Below the pieces are notes generated by a model that worked only from the letters and a program-made list of their open reading frames with translations, ran no database searches and had not been told where the DNA came from. Below, one piece after another: positions 1 to 11,300 of a DNA stretch of 64,000 nucleotides (within the stretch, counting starts at the first letter, position 1; every line of letters starts with the position of its first letter). The translations under genes were made by a program, and so were the position numbers. Origin of the DNA: Membranipora membranacea (Eukaryota; Bryozoa; Gymnolaemata; Cheilostomatida; Membraniporidae); NCBI GenBank assembly GCA_914767715.1, contig OU612072.1, positions 24,056,001 through 24,120,000 on the forward strand, written 5' to 3'.

Positions 1-598
1 AAGTAAGTAATAACTGATACAAAATATAGACGATGATGTATTACACAAAATCGTAACACTTTACAAAAATAAGTAAACAGCTCAATGGTATTTAGAATTG
101 TCAGCTTTTCCAACAGCTACACCATGGAATGGTATTACAGGGACCAATGAGGAAAAAAAACCACCATTAAATCTACTCGAATCAATAACCAAACATCGCT
201 AGTCATAGTACACATGAAGATGAAAGAAGTTTTGATGCCATAAAACCACTTTCAGCTACATGAGTAGTAAGACATGACATCACCATGTAATGTTTGGTCT
301 TCGGGATATACGATGTATAATAACGTAACGTAATCATCATAACTAAAGCTCAAATCGATCACATTCTAATGCTCTGAATTACTCAACAACAGTTATGGTA
401 TGGAAATGTTAATCTCCTTTATATCGGGAGCCATGTATATATAAACTGGTCATTATATTACAGACTGCTTCCAAACTAGTAAAACTAAGGACCAAATGAA
501 TAAGTAGAAGATGAATTCTCCAGGTTTGCCTGCTGGTACAGTTATATATCCAGATTACGATTGCGTTACGTATTATAGATAATAGTGATGATGTATAG
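1..598. other. Non-coding, downstream of AP2S1
   Basis: This flank should contain the AP2S1 3' UTR on the minus strand. I see no convincing coding frame, and no AATAAA on the minus strand close to the stop at 599-601. Nothing else is recognisable. Confidence 0.5.
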
Positions 599-700
599 TT
601 ATTCCAGTGATCCGAGCATAAGGAGCTGTTTTAGTACTTTGGTTTGACTCGTCTCCCTAATTTCTCCTGCTAAAAACATCTCATCCACCACGCTGTACAC
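599..700 (-). CDS. AP2S1: AP2S1 last coding exon
   Basis: Reads [16 protein letters not shown] and on to [10 protein letters not shown], then TAA (599-601). The acceptor on the minus strand is tttactgtag just above 700. It begins in phase 0 directly after the Lys codon of the previous exon. Confidence 0.96.
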   Translation of the reverse strand: MYSVVDEMFLAGEIRETSQTKVLKQLLMLGSLE

Positions 701-3700
701 CTACAGTAAAAGGACAAAAAGTTATACGTAACATGAAAAGTGAGTATCAGTAGCTTTCTCCTTAAAATTGGTGGGGGGGGGGGTGTAATTCCTTATGTCA
801 TGATATAATGGAAAACAATTGTTAGATAATTTCACTAAGAAGTCTAAGGTTGGTCAAACGAGTATCATCAGAATGATTAAGAAACAAAATGTGGAATTTC
901 AAAGGCAATTTAGCATCATTCAGGAGTTGTCCACTCCTTGAACCACTGTTTTTGAGTGGACAACTCCAATTTGATAGTGCGTAAAGGTAAATATACCAAA
1001 CTCTAAGCTTTCGCTATAAACATGCCTAAATAAGTTCTGTGTGGTCTGATACTACACATCGAAAAAATACGGCAATGAAAGTGGATGTCTTTCCTAAAAA
1101 ATATACAACTATAGAGTCAGATTAAGTAGATCTACATGATTGAATCTAGGCTACAATTAAACAGTAAATTTTATCTACTTAGCTGCCAGTTTATCATGTA
1201 AGGTGAGAGGTCAGTCTAAAGATTCACACGCCAGTACCGGGCTAAGTGAGCTTACACCTTGTCTGTTTATACAATTTGGCCCAGAGGCAATCAGAATATC
1301 AGGTCTTGTGCAACCAAAGATAACCCACAACTCTCAAGACAAACCGACTATAGTAACTAGGCCACCAAACTGTTGAACTGGGCCAAAGAAACATAGTCGT
1401 TCAAAATGTGTCAGAGAAAACCAAAAAAATCAGGAGGGAGTGTGGGTTATTTTGTCAAATAGTTTCAGGTTTATTGGAGGATATGCTATAGTTAGGCAGG
1501 GATGTTCTTTTGTTATGGTGTTTGATTGTCATTTTTTATTACACCTAATGTTCAAAGCTTTGGGTCCATCTCATATTATCATGATGAGGTGAATATATAT
1601 AGGATTGGATCAGGGGGTGCAACTCATTTTTCTCTCTAAAATTACAGCGACAATGTTTTTCAGTTTTCCTGACTTCAAACGATTTGGCAATGGCAATGGT
1701 TACATGATACCCAGAGGAAGGAATATGAGCAAAAGTTTAATTTGGCTTCGATTAGACGGGAGTGTCTTCAGGTTAACTAGCACCGATTCTTGCTAGCTTT
1801 GGTCTGGGCACGGAGTTGGCGGTAGATAATATCATAAAGAAACCAATTTGAGTTAAATGTTAGCTAGCCATAATTTTAACTATTTTAAGCCTGTGTGAAA
1901 CTTTTCCTCCTTCGAATACTTTACTTCTCTCCCAATAAAAAACTTACCTTATAAAAGTTGAAGACTAGATCTAGTTCGCAGACATTGTGGAAATATTCGT
2001 TGAGCACCTCGACAAAGTTATGTATGGCTTCTAGATAAGCTAAGCTGTTATCGGTGGTATCCACACATACACAGAAGAATAATCCGGCGTATCGTCTGTA
2101 TACTATCTTAAAATTCCTGAACTACAAAACATGACATGAGTAAAATGATTAAGAGTGAGCTTGTAGTTTGGTATGGATAAAATTATCAGTATGCCAATGG
2201 ACCAGGCTAGGCTTAGTTAAAGTGACTGTGAATGTAACATATTTTTTATATGATTCTCAAGTTCTCAGTATAATTTAGAAACCTTCTATAAAGCTCTTTA
2301 CCTGTGGCCCATTTTCACCTGATTTTCAGACAAAAATGAGATGAGAAGGTACTAAAAAGGTACTATATTGTATATTTTATCGTTAAGAAAGCACCTTTCA
2401 GTACATTCTCATCTCAACTTTGAGTGAGTGAAAATAGGTTGCAAATAGGCCACAGTTCATAGACCTTACAGAGTGGTCCAAACAACACTGAGAACTCTAG
2501 AATGATTCAAACCTGATTCTTACTTTAATATGTACATGCTTTTCTGTGTTGGTAGGATTGTTTCAGAGTTTGAGAGAAAGTGAGAACAGTGTTAATTGTG
2601 AGCAATTATCAACTGGGGACTGGAGTGCAGGGATTATTTATAACAGTTGTGATGATTGATTGATTCCAATTTAGATGAAATCATATATCATATAGATCTT
2701 GAAATGTTTGTCTGATGGCCAACTGAGGTAAGATTAAAAAAATATTGTAGAGCTCCTGTAACTCAAACAAACTTAGGAAAGTGAGAAACTGAAACCGGGT
2801 ATGTTCTGTAAAAAACTTCTTGAATAAAACCCAATAATAATATATGGAAGGTTTAAATGGGAAGCTGAGTTAGTTACCTCTACAAAGTTTGTGTGTTTGG
2901 CGTCTCTAACAGTGACAACAGAGTGAACTTCTTCAATCAGTTTTTGTTTCTCCTCATCGTCGAAGTGCATATACCACTTAGCAAGACGTGTCTTACCAGC
3001 TCGGTTCTGTATCAGAATAAACCTAATCTGAAACAGCAAGCATAATCAGTGATATTAACGTCAGCCATACAAGGATGAAATAGGGTCAGTCAAAATTATA
3101 AGCCTAGATAGCATAGTGTATTTTAGGAATGACTAAAGCTATAAGTGAGGAAGACCTGACATAAATAAGAATTGTTTTGTTGATGATATGACCTGGTAAA
3201 GGAATGCAGGTGAACTAAACTACCCGATAATTCTCAATGACTTCATACTTTCATGGTACAGGCAAGTTATGATGAAACATGAGTGATTTTTTGACTAATC
3301 AGTCTCATATTGACAAGAACACTGTCATGAACAAAAAGAAAACCATATCCATATACTAAATCAATCTGAAATGACAGTGTGTAATGTTGAACTGATTCAC
3401 CTGAAAAAAACTACCCTAATAAATGGCAATGATGTACCAAGAAAACCTGCATCAACCACAGCCCAGGATGTACTGACAGTTAATTTGCCTGCATACTCCC
3501 TGTTGCTATATAAGCTTCTATGCACTGCAGCGACTCTATGACACAAGTCACTCTGCATCGCAGCGACAGTGTCACAAACTGGCCCAATTGACCTATTACA
3601 TTTACATTTTGCACATAAAGTTAATGTTTAACCAGTGCGAACAGGGCAACTCTTCAGTCTGAGAACTCACATTTGGATAAATCCAAATGCTAAGGTGCAA

Positions 3701-4258
3701 AGATTACCGCCCTGAATTGATTGGGTGCTCATGCGCAAAGTCACAAGTGTATGATTGATGCAAGACGCCTCGACAATATAAATGCTTACAAGCTCACAGG
3801 GGCCAATCAATATTGAAAGCTATTATTTAGCTAGTCTGTACTGAGAGTAGGGTTACTGTCTGTGATCATGCTACTCACTCAAGTCAGTTAGTCAGCGCTT
3901 AGCTAAGGTAAAGTTTGGTTGAATAGAAAATCATGCACACAGTTAAATCAGTCAAAATGTGTGGCTACCTGCTGAGTGACACCATGACTACAATTACCCT
4001 AACATGGGTAGGGTAGAATTATACAAATAACCATTCATACTGCACTACAAGATTTTTATACAAATTTGCAGGGAGCAAATCTATTTATTAATTAATTAAG
4101 ATGTTATTTTATTAGTTACTAGTTAGCACGTAAAAATAAAAAAAACTGCTTCATACATTTCTTCATGACCATTTCATTCTCATGACTATCAGGCATTAAT
4201 TCCATAGGCCTGGTTCTCCATTGGGCTATATCAAATTGTAATTGCTAGCACATACCAT
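599..4258 (-). CDS. AP2S1: AP-2 complex sigma subunit (sigma2-adaptin) gene, four coding exons
   Basis: Sigma2 is the small chain of the AP-2 adaptor that selects cargo for clathrin-coated pits at the plasma membrane; with alpha it forms the dileucine-motif pocket. Exons on the minus strand are 4256-4258 (ATG only), 2878-3027, 1948-2121 and 599-700. They splice in phase 0 into 1+50+58+33 = 142 residues plus stop, exactly the family length. Recognisable blocks are [19 protein letters not shown] near the N-terminus, [14 protein letters not shown] around residues 37-51, [20 protein letters not shown] in the middle and [19 protein letters not shown] near the C-terminus. Acceptors end in cag or tag, and the donors are gtaactaac and gtaagttt. 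The intron after the initiator Met is known in vertebrate AP2S1. The second intron contains a TTAA-type MITE. The gene diverges from PHAX, so the interval 4259-5187 probably holds both promoters. Confidence 0.95.
1948..2121 (-). CDS. AP2S1: AP2S1 third coding exon
   Basis: 58 codons starting [19 protein letters not shown] and ending DLVFNFYK. The acceptor is gttttgtag, chosen over a second AG five bases downstream because it restores the conserved Phe-Arg. The donor is gtaagttt. Confidence 0.96.
2221..2524. mobile_element. 304-bp TTAA-target foldback MITE in an AP2S1 intron
   Basis: It is flanked by TTAA at 2217-2220 and 2525-2528. The two halves form an imperfect inverted repeat along nearly the whole length (for example gttctcagt... 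on both arms, centre near 2385). The termini begin AGTGACTGTG and AGTAAGAATC. The stretch at about 2338-2364 is identical over 27 bases to 37492-37518 inside the larger TTAA element at 37361-39484, and the subterminal sequence also matches. It therefore looks like an internally deleted relative of that element. Confidence 0.8.
2878..3027 (-). CDS. AP2S1: AP2S1 second coding exon
   Basis: 50 codons, Ile-Arg-Phe to Phe-Val-Glu. The acceptor is ctgtttcag above 3027 and the donor gtaactaac below 2878. The apparent upstream open frame before Ile-Arg-Phe is intron. Confidence 0.96.
4256..4258 (-). CDS. AP2S1: AP2S1 initiator exon (ATG immediately followed by a donor)
   Basis: The spliced protein lacks only its Met. 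Scanning the minus strand above 3027 for ATG directly followed by a GT donor gives ATG|gtatgtgc here as the best match. A weaker alternative is ATG|gtagac at about 5058-5060. Vertebrate AP2S1 also ends its first coding exon after Met. Confidence 0.6.
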
Positions 4259-5187
4259 CTTTAAAGCAGTAGATTCCAAATGTCAAAGTCACCACAAATG
4301 ATGTGATAATAAAGTAATCCTGAGGAGTGCCCTACTAACTTTTTCTCTCCAAGAATACCAATAGCGGAAACGGAAATATATTACATCCAAGGGTCCTATA
4401 ATGACCCTTGTTACATCTCTACGCATACTCCAATTCATAATGCAGCCAATCAAATCATGTGTTACACAAAGTGAGGGTTATTTCTTATCTCCTATTCTAA
4501 GAGTGTTGCAATTGAAAAGAAAAGTCGAAGCTGGACAAAGATAAGTGAGGAGTGAAGAAAAAATACATCCACTGTCTGCAGAACTAGCCAAATTGAGCTA
4601 TCTACATATGTGCAGTCTTGAGGTGAGGTGATTGTAGTGAAATATTTATATGAGTAGTGCAGTTATGGTTGACACTGTGGTGGATCTGAGATAAGTAGCT
4701 TTCCTACGCCTAGCTGGAGGAGGACAATTTCTGTGAATTCGTTGTAGCAGATTTTACAAAACAAACAATGATTATCTAAGCAAGCAGTGATCACTTATAT
4801 AGATCCACAGTAGGCATTAAGAAGCTTACTTTTAATAGCAATCTTTTGCAATTGTTGATTCTTGGGGCCATGTTCTAGGCTTATTTAATTCATGCTTCAT
4901 TCATAATTTTAATAGAAAGAATCATGTTAAAGATCTAGGAGGGAGGAGTTGCAGACGACGAACTTGGCTGATCCTGCAATGAAAATATAATATTCTGTTC
5001 TGAACATCCTCTCTGTAGCTGGGAGTTGCAATCATGTCTACTGTTATAACTTGTCTACCATAAGACATGATCGCGAAATGTCAACGCATAGCGTAGGCCT
5101 AAACGTAAAATGCAATACCTGATAGCCAACATTGTGATAATATTGTTTTAGGAGAGTTGCTTGCATTGATCCCCTTACATATAAACA
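4259..5187. promoter_or_regulatory. Intergenic region between divergent AP2S1 and PHAX
   Basis: About 930 bp between the two opposed start codons, with no coding potential I can recognise. The arrangement suggests a bidirectional promoter; I see no certain core promoter motif. Confidence 0.4.
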
Positions 5188-5353
5188 ATGGAGGACGGAG
5201 AAGTAGAGGAAGGAGAGATCACTGATTCTGGTGACGAGGAAGTCGGACAGATCAAAGCTAGTGATGATGGCGGCAGTTCTAAGAGTTCTTACGTCGCTCC
5301 AGATCCGTTACCTCGGCCGAATAATCCGGCTATGAGCTACAGAGCACCTCAAG
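5188..5353 (+). CDS. PHAX: PHAX exon 1
   Basis: Starts at ATG with context ataaacaATGG and ends CAAG|gttagt in phase 1. Encodes the acidic N-terminus. An upstream non-coding exon is possible. Confidence 0.9.
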
Positions 5354-8300
5354 GTTAGTATAAGGGAAGATAAGATTCACACTGACATTGAGACTACGCT
5401 ATTATCATGTGTATCTCTGATCGTTAGAGTCGATTTAATATGAGTACCTAACATGTACCCACCCCTAGTTAATAAGATTGAACACGGGTCGTCACACCAA
5501 ATTCCTTGTGATGGTACTCTTGCTAAATGAATTAATTCACTGTCTATCGATCAGAGATATACATGCAATAGTATATCACGTGACCAGTGTGGGTAAGATT
5601 CGCTCATCAGCGTGTGCTTATGATGTCATCAGGTCACATTAAAGTTTAACCTACTGCTGCCAGTCAGGGAAATGTTCGCTCATTGAATTCTGTATCGATA
5701 ACTAATGAAGCTTCATTCTCAGAATTGACACCTAATGGGCAAAAATTTTGCAAAAACTTATTATCAATAACAGGGAGTGTGTGTGATTCCATGACTGTTG
5801 GCAATCGGATTGTGTAAAATATTGGCCCATTAGGTGACAATTTTGGATGAATATCTCAATTAGTTATCTTTGAGCATTAGTAAATCCAATGAGCACACAT
5901 TTCCCTGAGCGGCAGCAGTTGTCTAACCCGAGACAGACCAATCTGATGATGATGAAGTCAGCTCAATATTTATGGTATGTTTGCTAGTCTAATCCTCCCT
6001 ACTGAGCTATCACAAATCATTGTCATTTTATTTGTCCAAGACCATAGACTGTTAGTTTGGCTCCTATTGTTGAAACATTCTAATTGATAATATTATGAGT
6101 GGAGAAAAAATTATAGGCAATGAGTAACAGGGTTCCACCTCGTTTTAAGTAAATACACTATTATCAGGTTTATAGGGATGAAATCGGAGAAAAAGACATT
6201 GTTGTTTTGACTCTAGTAAGCTGTAGCACAGTTTTGTGTGAAAGCTCGCTGATGTATAAGCCACTGATGTTGCGCTTTCAGCCAACTCAATGCTGGCTTT
6301 TCAATATCATACCAAAAATACTGTTTTTATAAATTGTTTTCGAAAGCCTTGACTCTTATGATAGCTACCGTTTATTAATATCTTATCTTATCTCTACCAG
6401 TGCTATCAAAAGCCAGGCTTTTTCGGTTGTCATAATTAATATATCATTCATCATATTGGCTGGTGCTGATTCAATTTTCAACTTCACTGGTTCCATTTAA
6501 TTAACTAAAAGGTTCTCTAATTGGACGCAATAAGCAAAAGCTGAATTCTGCAGGTATAAAATGAGTCAAGCATGAAAAGACAAGCATGTAAGTAGCTGAA
6601 TCGCTTCTAACCACTTTAATCACATGTTGCGCTATTTCAGAGCCATGTTCTCGAGCTCACACATTCAGAGAGAGTCCCAGGTTCGGAGGAGATGACTCTG
6701 ATGACGCAGACTCGGAGCTCAGTGATGACGGAGGTTATATCAGTGGTAAGAAGAGAAAACTCCACATAAACGGCTCGGCAGCATCATCTAATCACAGAAG
6801 GCAGCATGCAGGTATAGTATGTGTACAGTCTAAATATCCCACTGGTAACATGATAAGTATTGCTTACTACAATTTAGTTTCAGCTGAACGTAGTCTTGAT
6901 TGGTTTTGACTTAATAAGTTCAAGCTGCTAGAAGATGGGGAAAAAGCTAAACAAACATCGGTATCAAACACTATGCATGTACAATGAAAACTGCATGCAA
7001 AGTTTACTTGTATCCAGTTTGCCTGCATTCGTATCACTCCCTCCCTTTCTTCTTGTGGTTACTGGATTGGAGGGAGAGCAACTCCAAAGTGAGGCAAATT
7101 GAATCTTACTTTATTTCATTTCAGCCCTCGTCAAAAACCGCCAGTCTTTTGTGATTGACAACCACAATCCAATGTGCCTAATGACATCATGATATGTCTG
7201 AGACATGGACTTCTCTCACATTTAGATTCGACATTAAATGTATAAAACTTACTTAAACTTCTATTATTCTGGCGTTATTAGCGGTAACTCAAGTCAGGAA
7301 GAGAAGGAATATTTGGTCTGATGTTCTGGTTGAAGACTCGCTATCCAGTAAGATACAATCAAGTGGAAATCTACGAGGTCGAGCTATAGACAGTAAGTTA
7401 ACCTGCCGTGCTCAAATTATTCCAAGCAAAAGCTACTAGCAGGAAGAGAAATTATAAATATTTTCAATAACAAGTTTAAAAATCAGACCACTATCTAAAT
7501 GTGTAGGATGTAGGACAATTGATATTTCAGTCTCATTAAAATTTTTGATGTTGGCAGTCAGGTGCTGACCACCAATGCGTTATTTCTTTTTATCTTAAAC
7601 AACTGCTGACACGGCTGGGCTTTGAATGGAGTTATATGAGCTTTCAAAATGTAGGGAGTATCTTCTTCCCAGCCATGCACTATTATTGATGACAATACTT
7701 GTTGTTGACTAATCAGGTGCCTTGAAAGTCTAGCTGAGATCCGACATTTTTATTAGTGTTGGATCTCAGTTAGATTTTAAAGGCACCTGATTGGTCAACA
7801 ACAACATTTGGCATCACTAATGGTGGATGGCTGGGGAAGAAGATACTCCCTACATTTTGAAAGCTCACATAACTCCATTCAAAGCTACTGGCTAGATGTT
7901 TTGATGCCACAACTCTCTATCTTCTATTCAAATTTTTGACTGGTGGCTTTGCTGGGCAAAGCCCAGCCGTGTCAGCAGTGGTTTAATATAGAAGGGCTAA
8001 TAAAGTGACGAAGATAATCTGAGCACTTGGTAACCCTGACAGTAGATCTCAAATGATATAATCATCTTGTCTTATGAATCTAAGAATATTGTTGCCTGAG
8101 AATCAAAAGTTATAAGTGAGTGAAAGTGAAAGTATAAGTAAAACGTCTTTGATTTGTTGACATTCTGTTATCAAACAGAATGTCACAAAATCTCACCTGC
8201 TGCCACTTGAGTAATACTATTTTCTTTAGATATCAACCAATACAGGAGATAGTACAATGGTGTGGGTATTATAGAGGGTGCTCTGTGCTCTAACCTAGTA

Positions 8301-11300
8301 TATTGTTTAACCCTTGCTTCTTACATCTATATGTCCCAGTTTCAAATCTTTGTGATCATTTTGAGAGAAGTAATGTCCTGAAACAGAAGTGCTGACTTGT
8401 TGGTTGAAAAACTTTGCTCTTCGGGGATCCCAATTTCAGGATTACGTAATGGCGGAGCTAACATTATGACATTGACTATATTTTAAGCTGGAAATTGAGT
8501 GTGTCTGCTGTTGTTTTCCCCTTATGAAATACTCAACACCTGCCTCCCCCTGTTAATGTCCTTCAATTGAATAGGGAGGGAGTTACAACAACAGACACAC
8601 TCAATGATCGGCTACGTACAGTGATTGCTGTAATGTTAGCTCGACCATCACGTCTTGCTGATTAAGGTTTCCGAATGAAATGTTTTCTTACCAATTGATC
8701 CAGCACTTCTACTTCAGATCATTATTCCTCAAATTTTGATCACAGTAATTTGAAACTTGGTCCTCCGGATGTAAAAGACGTGAAAAATCCAAAAATTAGG
8801 TGTTAGGGACGTATTTGAGCAAAGATTGTTTGAGAGAGGGCGTGTAGTATCACCAGGTGGGGTGCTGCATGCTCCTTTTGTGGGGTCTGTGTCAATGTGT
8901 ATCAAGGTATACGCTTGAATATTCAATAACTATCATGTTATGATTATTCTGTTGTTAGACCACTTATTTAGCATTCTAAGAGACTATACTACTATAGAAC
9001 TAAAGATCTGGGTTATATATACTCACAGAAATACTGTTTTTTTTAAATAGCCAGAGCAGCAGGAAGAGTTCCACAAAATTCCTCATTGTGCTAATTAAAT
9101 GTGGGAGTTGCCCACTCTCTGAGCTCTTAGTTCAGAGAGATGACAACTCTCTATTTTAATGACTTCTCTTTCTTATCAAAGCAGTAACATCTCCTTTCAT
9201 AGCAAAATACGCGATAAATAGCTACAGGGATTTCCTGTTGGTAAAAAGTATTGGTGGAAGTGAATTCCTGTCATATTTATGGCCATGTGATGGTTATCAC
9301 GTCTTTGTTGGCTGTTACATGAGAAATATTATCATGTTCCAGCAAACAAAGACGCTAAATCAGCCAATACCTCCCTTGTTGGTATGACTATACAGCAAAA
9401 TATTTATGTTACAATAAGCTGCGGCCTGTGAATAGTTCCCTAAAGTTGTTAGCCTTGTTTCTGTTGTACAGCGATAGAGAGGGGTGTAGAGTCGTACGTC
9501 CCTTCAGGTGAGAGTAGAACTGTAGATTTTGATGAGTTTGATGCCGAGTTATCAGAAGCAGCAGCCAGGATAGGAGCTGATCAGCTGTGGAATGTAAACG
9601 ATGACGGAGAATCAGACAATCATAGTACGAGAAAACGAGCCGGCAAGAAAAACGGTATCAAACACAGACTAGGTGAGTGGTGATATGGTATACATTAAAG
9701 CCTACCCAAAGACCAAAGCATGTTATGGTCAGGCAGTTACATATGATAAAGTTGGGTCAGAAAGTAGAGCACTGAATCTTTTTACAATGCGAATCTGACA
9801 TAACTCATAAGAACTGCCTGACTATAGCATGCATCAGTCTTTGGGTAGGATTTAAGTGTAACTATTGGTATGTAATTTCCTTCAGTACTTAGGATCAATC
9901 ATCTAGGCTGAACAGTGACTTGAGTTTTTCAGTAGATTTATCCACATTACGCAGAACAAACCTGTCCAATCACCCCACTTAATGACTGCCAGCTCATGTG
10001 TACTCATCAAGTATACCTGATCTAGAAAGTGATATCACTGTGCTGGGATGGTTTAGTGAATATTCAAATCCATATCAGTATAAACAGCAAACTCAGTCAG
10101 TATAATGGTTTTTCCTAATTGCAATTTAGAAGATCTGAATACTCACCCGACCATGTGGGTCAAAGTTTAATCAAAACAGTCAATCCTAATAATGGATTAC
10201 CTTCTGTTGACTCGTATAACCTATATTCATAACTCTGCAATCACCCGCTCAGAATAAAAAACCTCCCTTGTCATGACTTTATACTGAATGTTTGTGTGAG
10301 CAGTTTAGTGTATTATTTGTCGCTCTCGGGCCAGTGTTATATAACATATAATGTGGAGTGGCGTATGATATATTTATATATATATATATCTATCCTTGTT
10401 CACGGGGCCACGGGTTTTGGTGGCCGCTGGCCGCGTGAACAAGGCTAGATCTATATCATTGTATTATTATCTATATTACAGATATACACCCTGGTAGAGG
10501 AGGAGGAGGAGATGATGATTATTCTGACGAGGTCAGTACATGACTACAGTAACAAAGCACAAGAAAACAAGAGGAAGGGGAGGGGATGGGAGGGGAGGGG
10601 TGGGGTGGGCAAACACTAATGTCTGTTATTATTTTCTCCTCTAAACAGGGACAGACTGATGGTCTGCTTACCTCACAACGTGATAAGTCATGTTGTTACC
10701 AATCAGATCAGCTTAAAATCCATAGATATCTTAGCTATGTCTAAGCATCGACCCCATGAAGCTCACTATTTTCTCAGAAGAGGTAATATGAAAGGCTTCT
10801 GGAATATCCCACAATGCAATATACTGGATTTCCCACATTTATATCTTACTTGATATAAAAGATGAAGGTAGCATTGATGGATATGTACACATAATTCCCA
10901 TTATACTACTAATGCCCTTATACTTAATGCGGGGTATCAATCCACATTAATATTTGTTATTTTATTGTATTGAAGCTGCCGGCAGAAGTGTGCGCAGATG
11001 ATGATGAGAGGGTAATAGCTCGTTACATAGCCAGAAATCTGAACGAACCAAAAATAGTACTTATAGAGCGGGTGGTACGCTACACTAGCCGTCAAAAAGC
11101 CTTAGATCTCTTCAACCGCACAATGGATGTGGAGGCGGCCGGTGGAATGAAGACTATAGTATGTTTTACTTGTCTTATAGTTTGTGTTATATACTATCAT
11201 AGACTAAGGTCTCTGTACAACTTTTGTGATCATTTGGGGTGTCTGATTTCAATGAACGTTGCTTATATTTTGATTTTGTGATGTTTGAGAAACCACGTAG

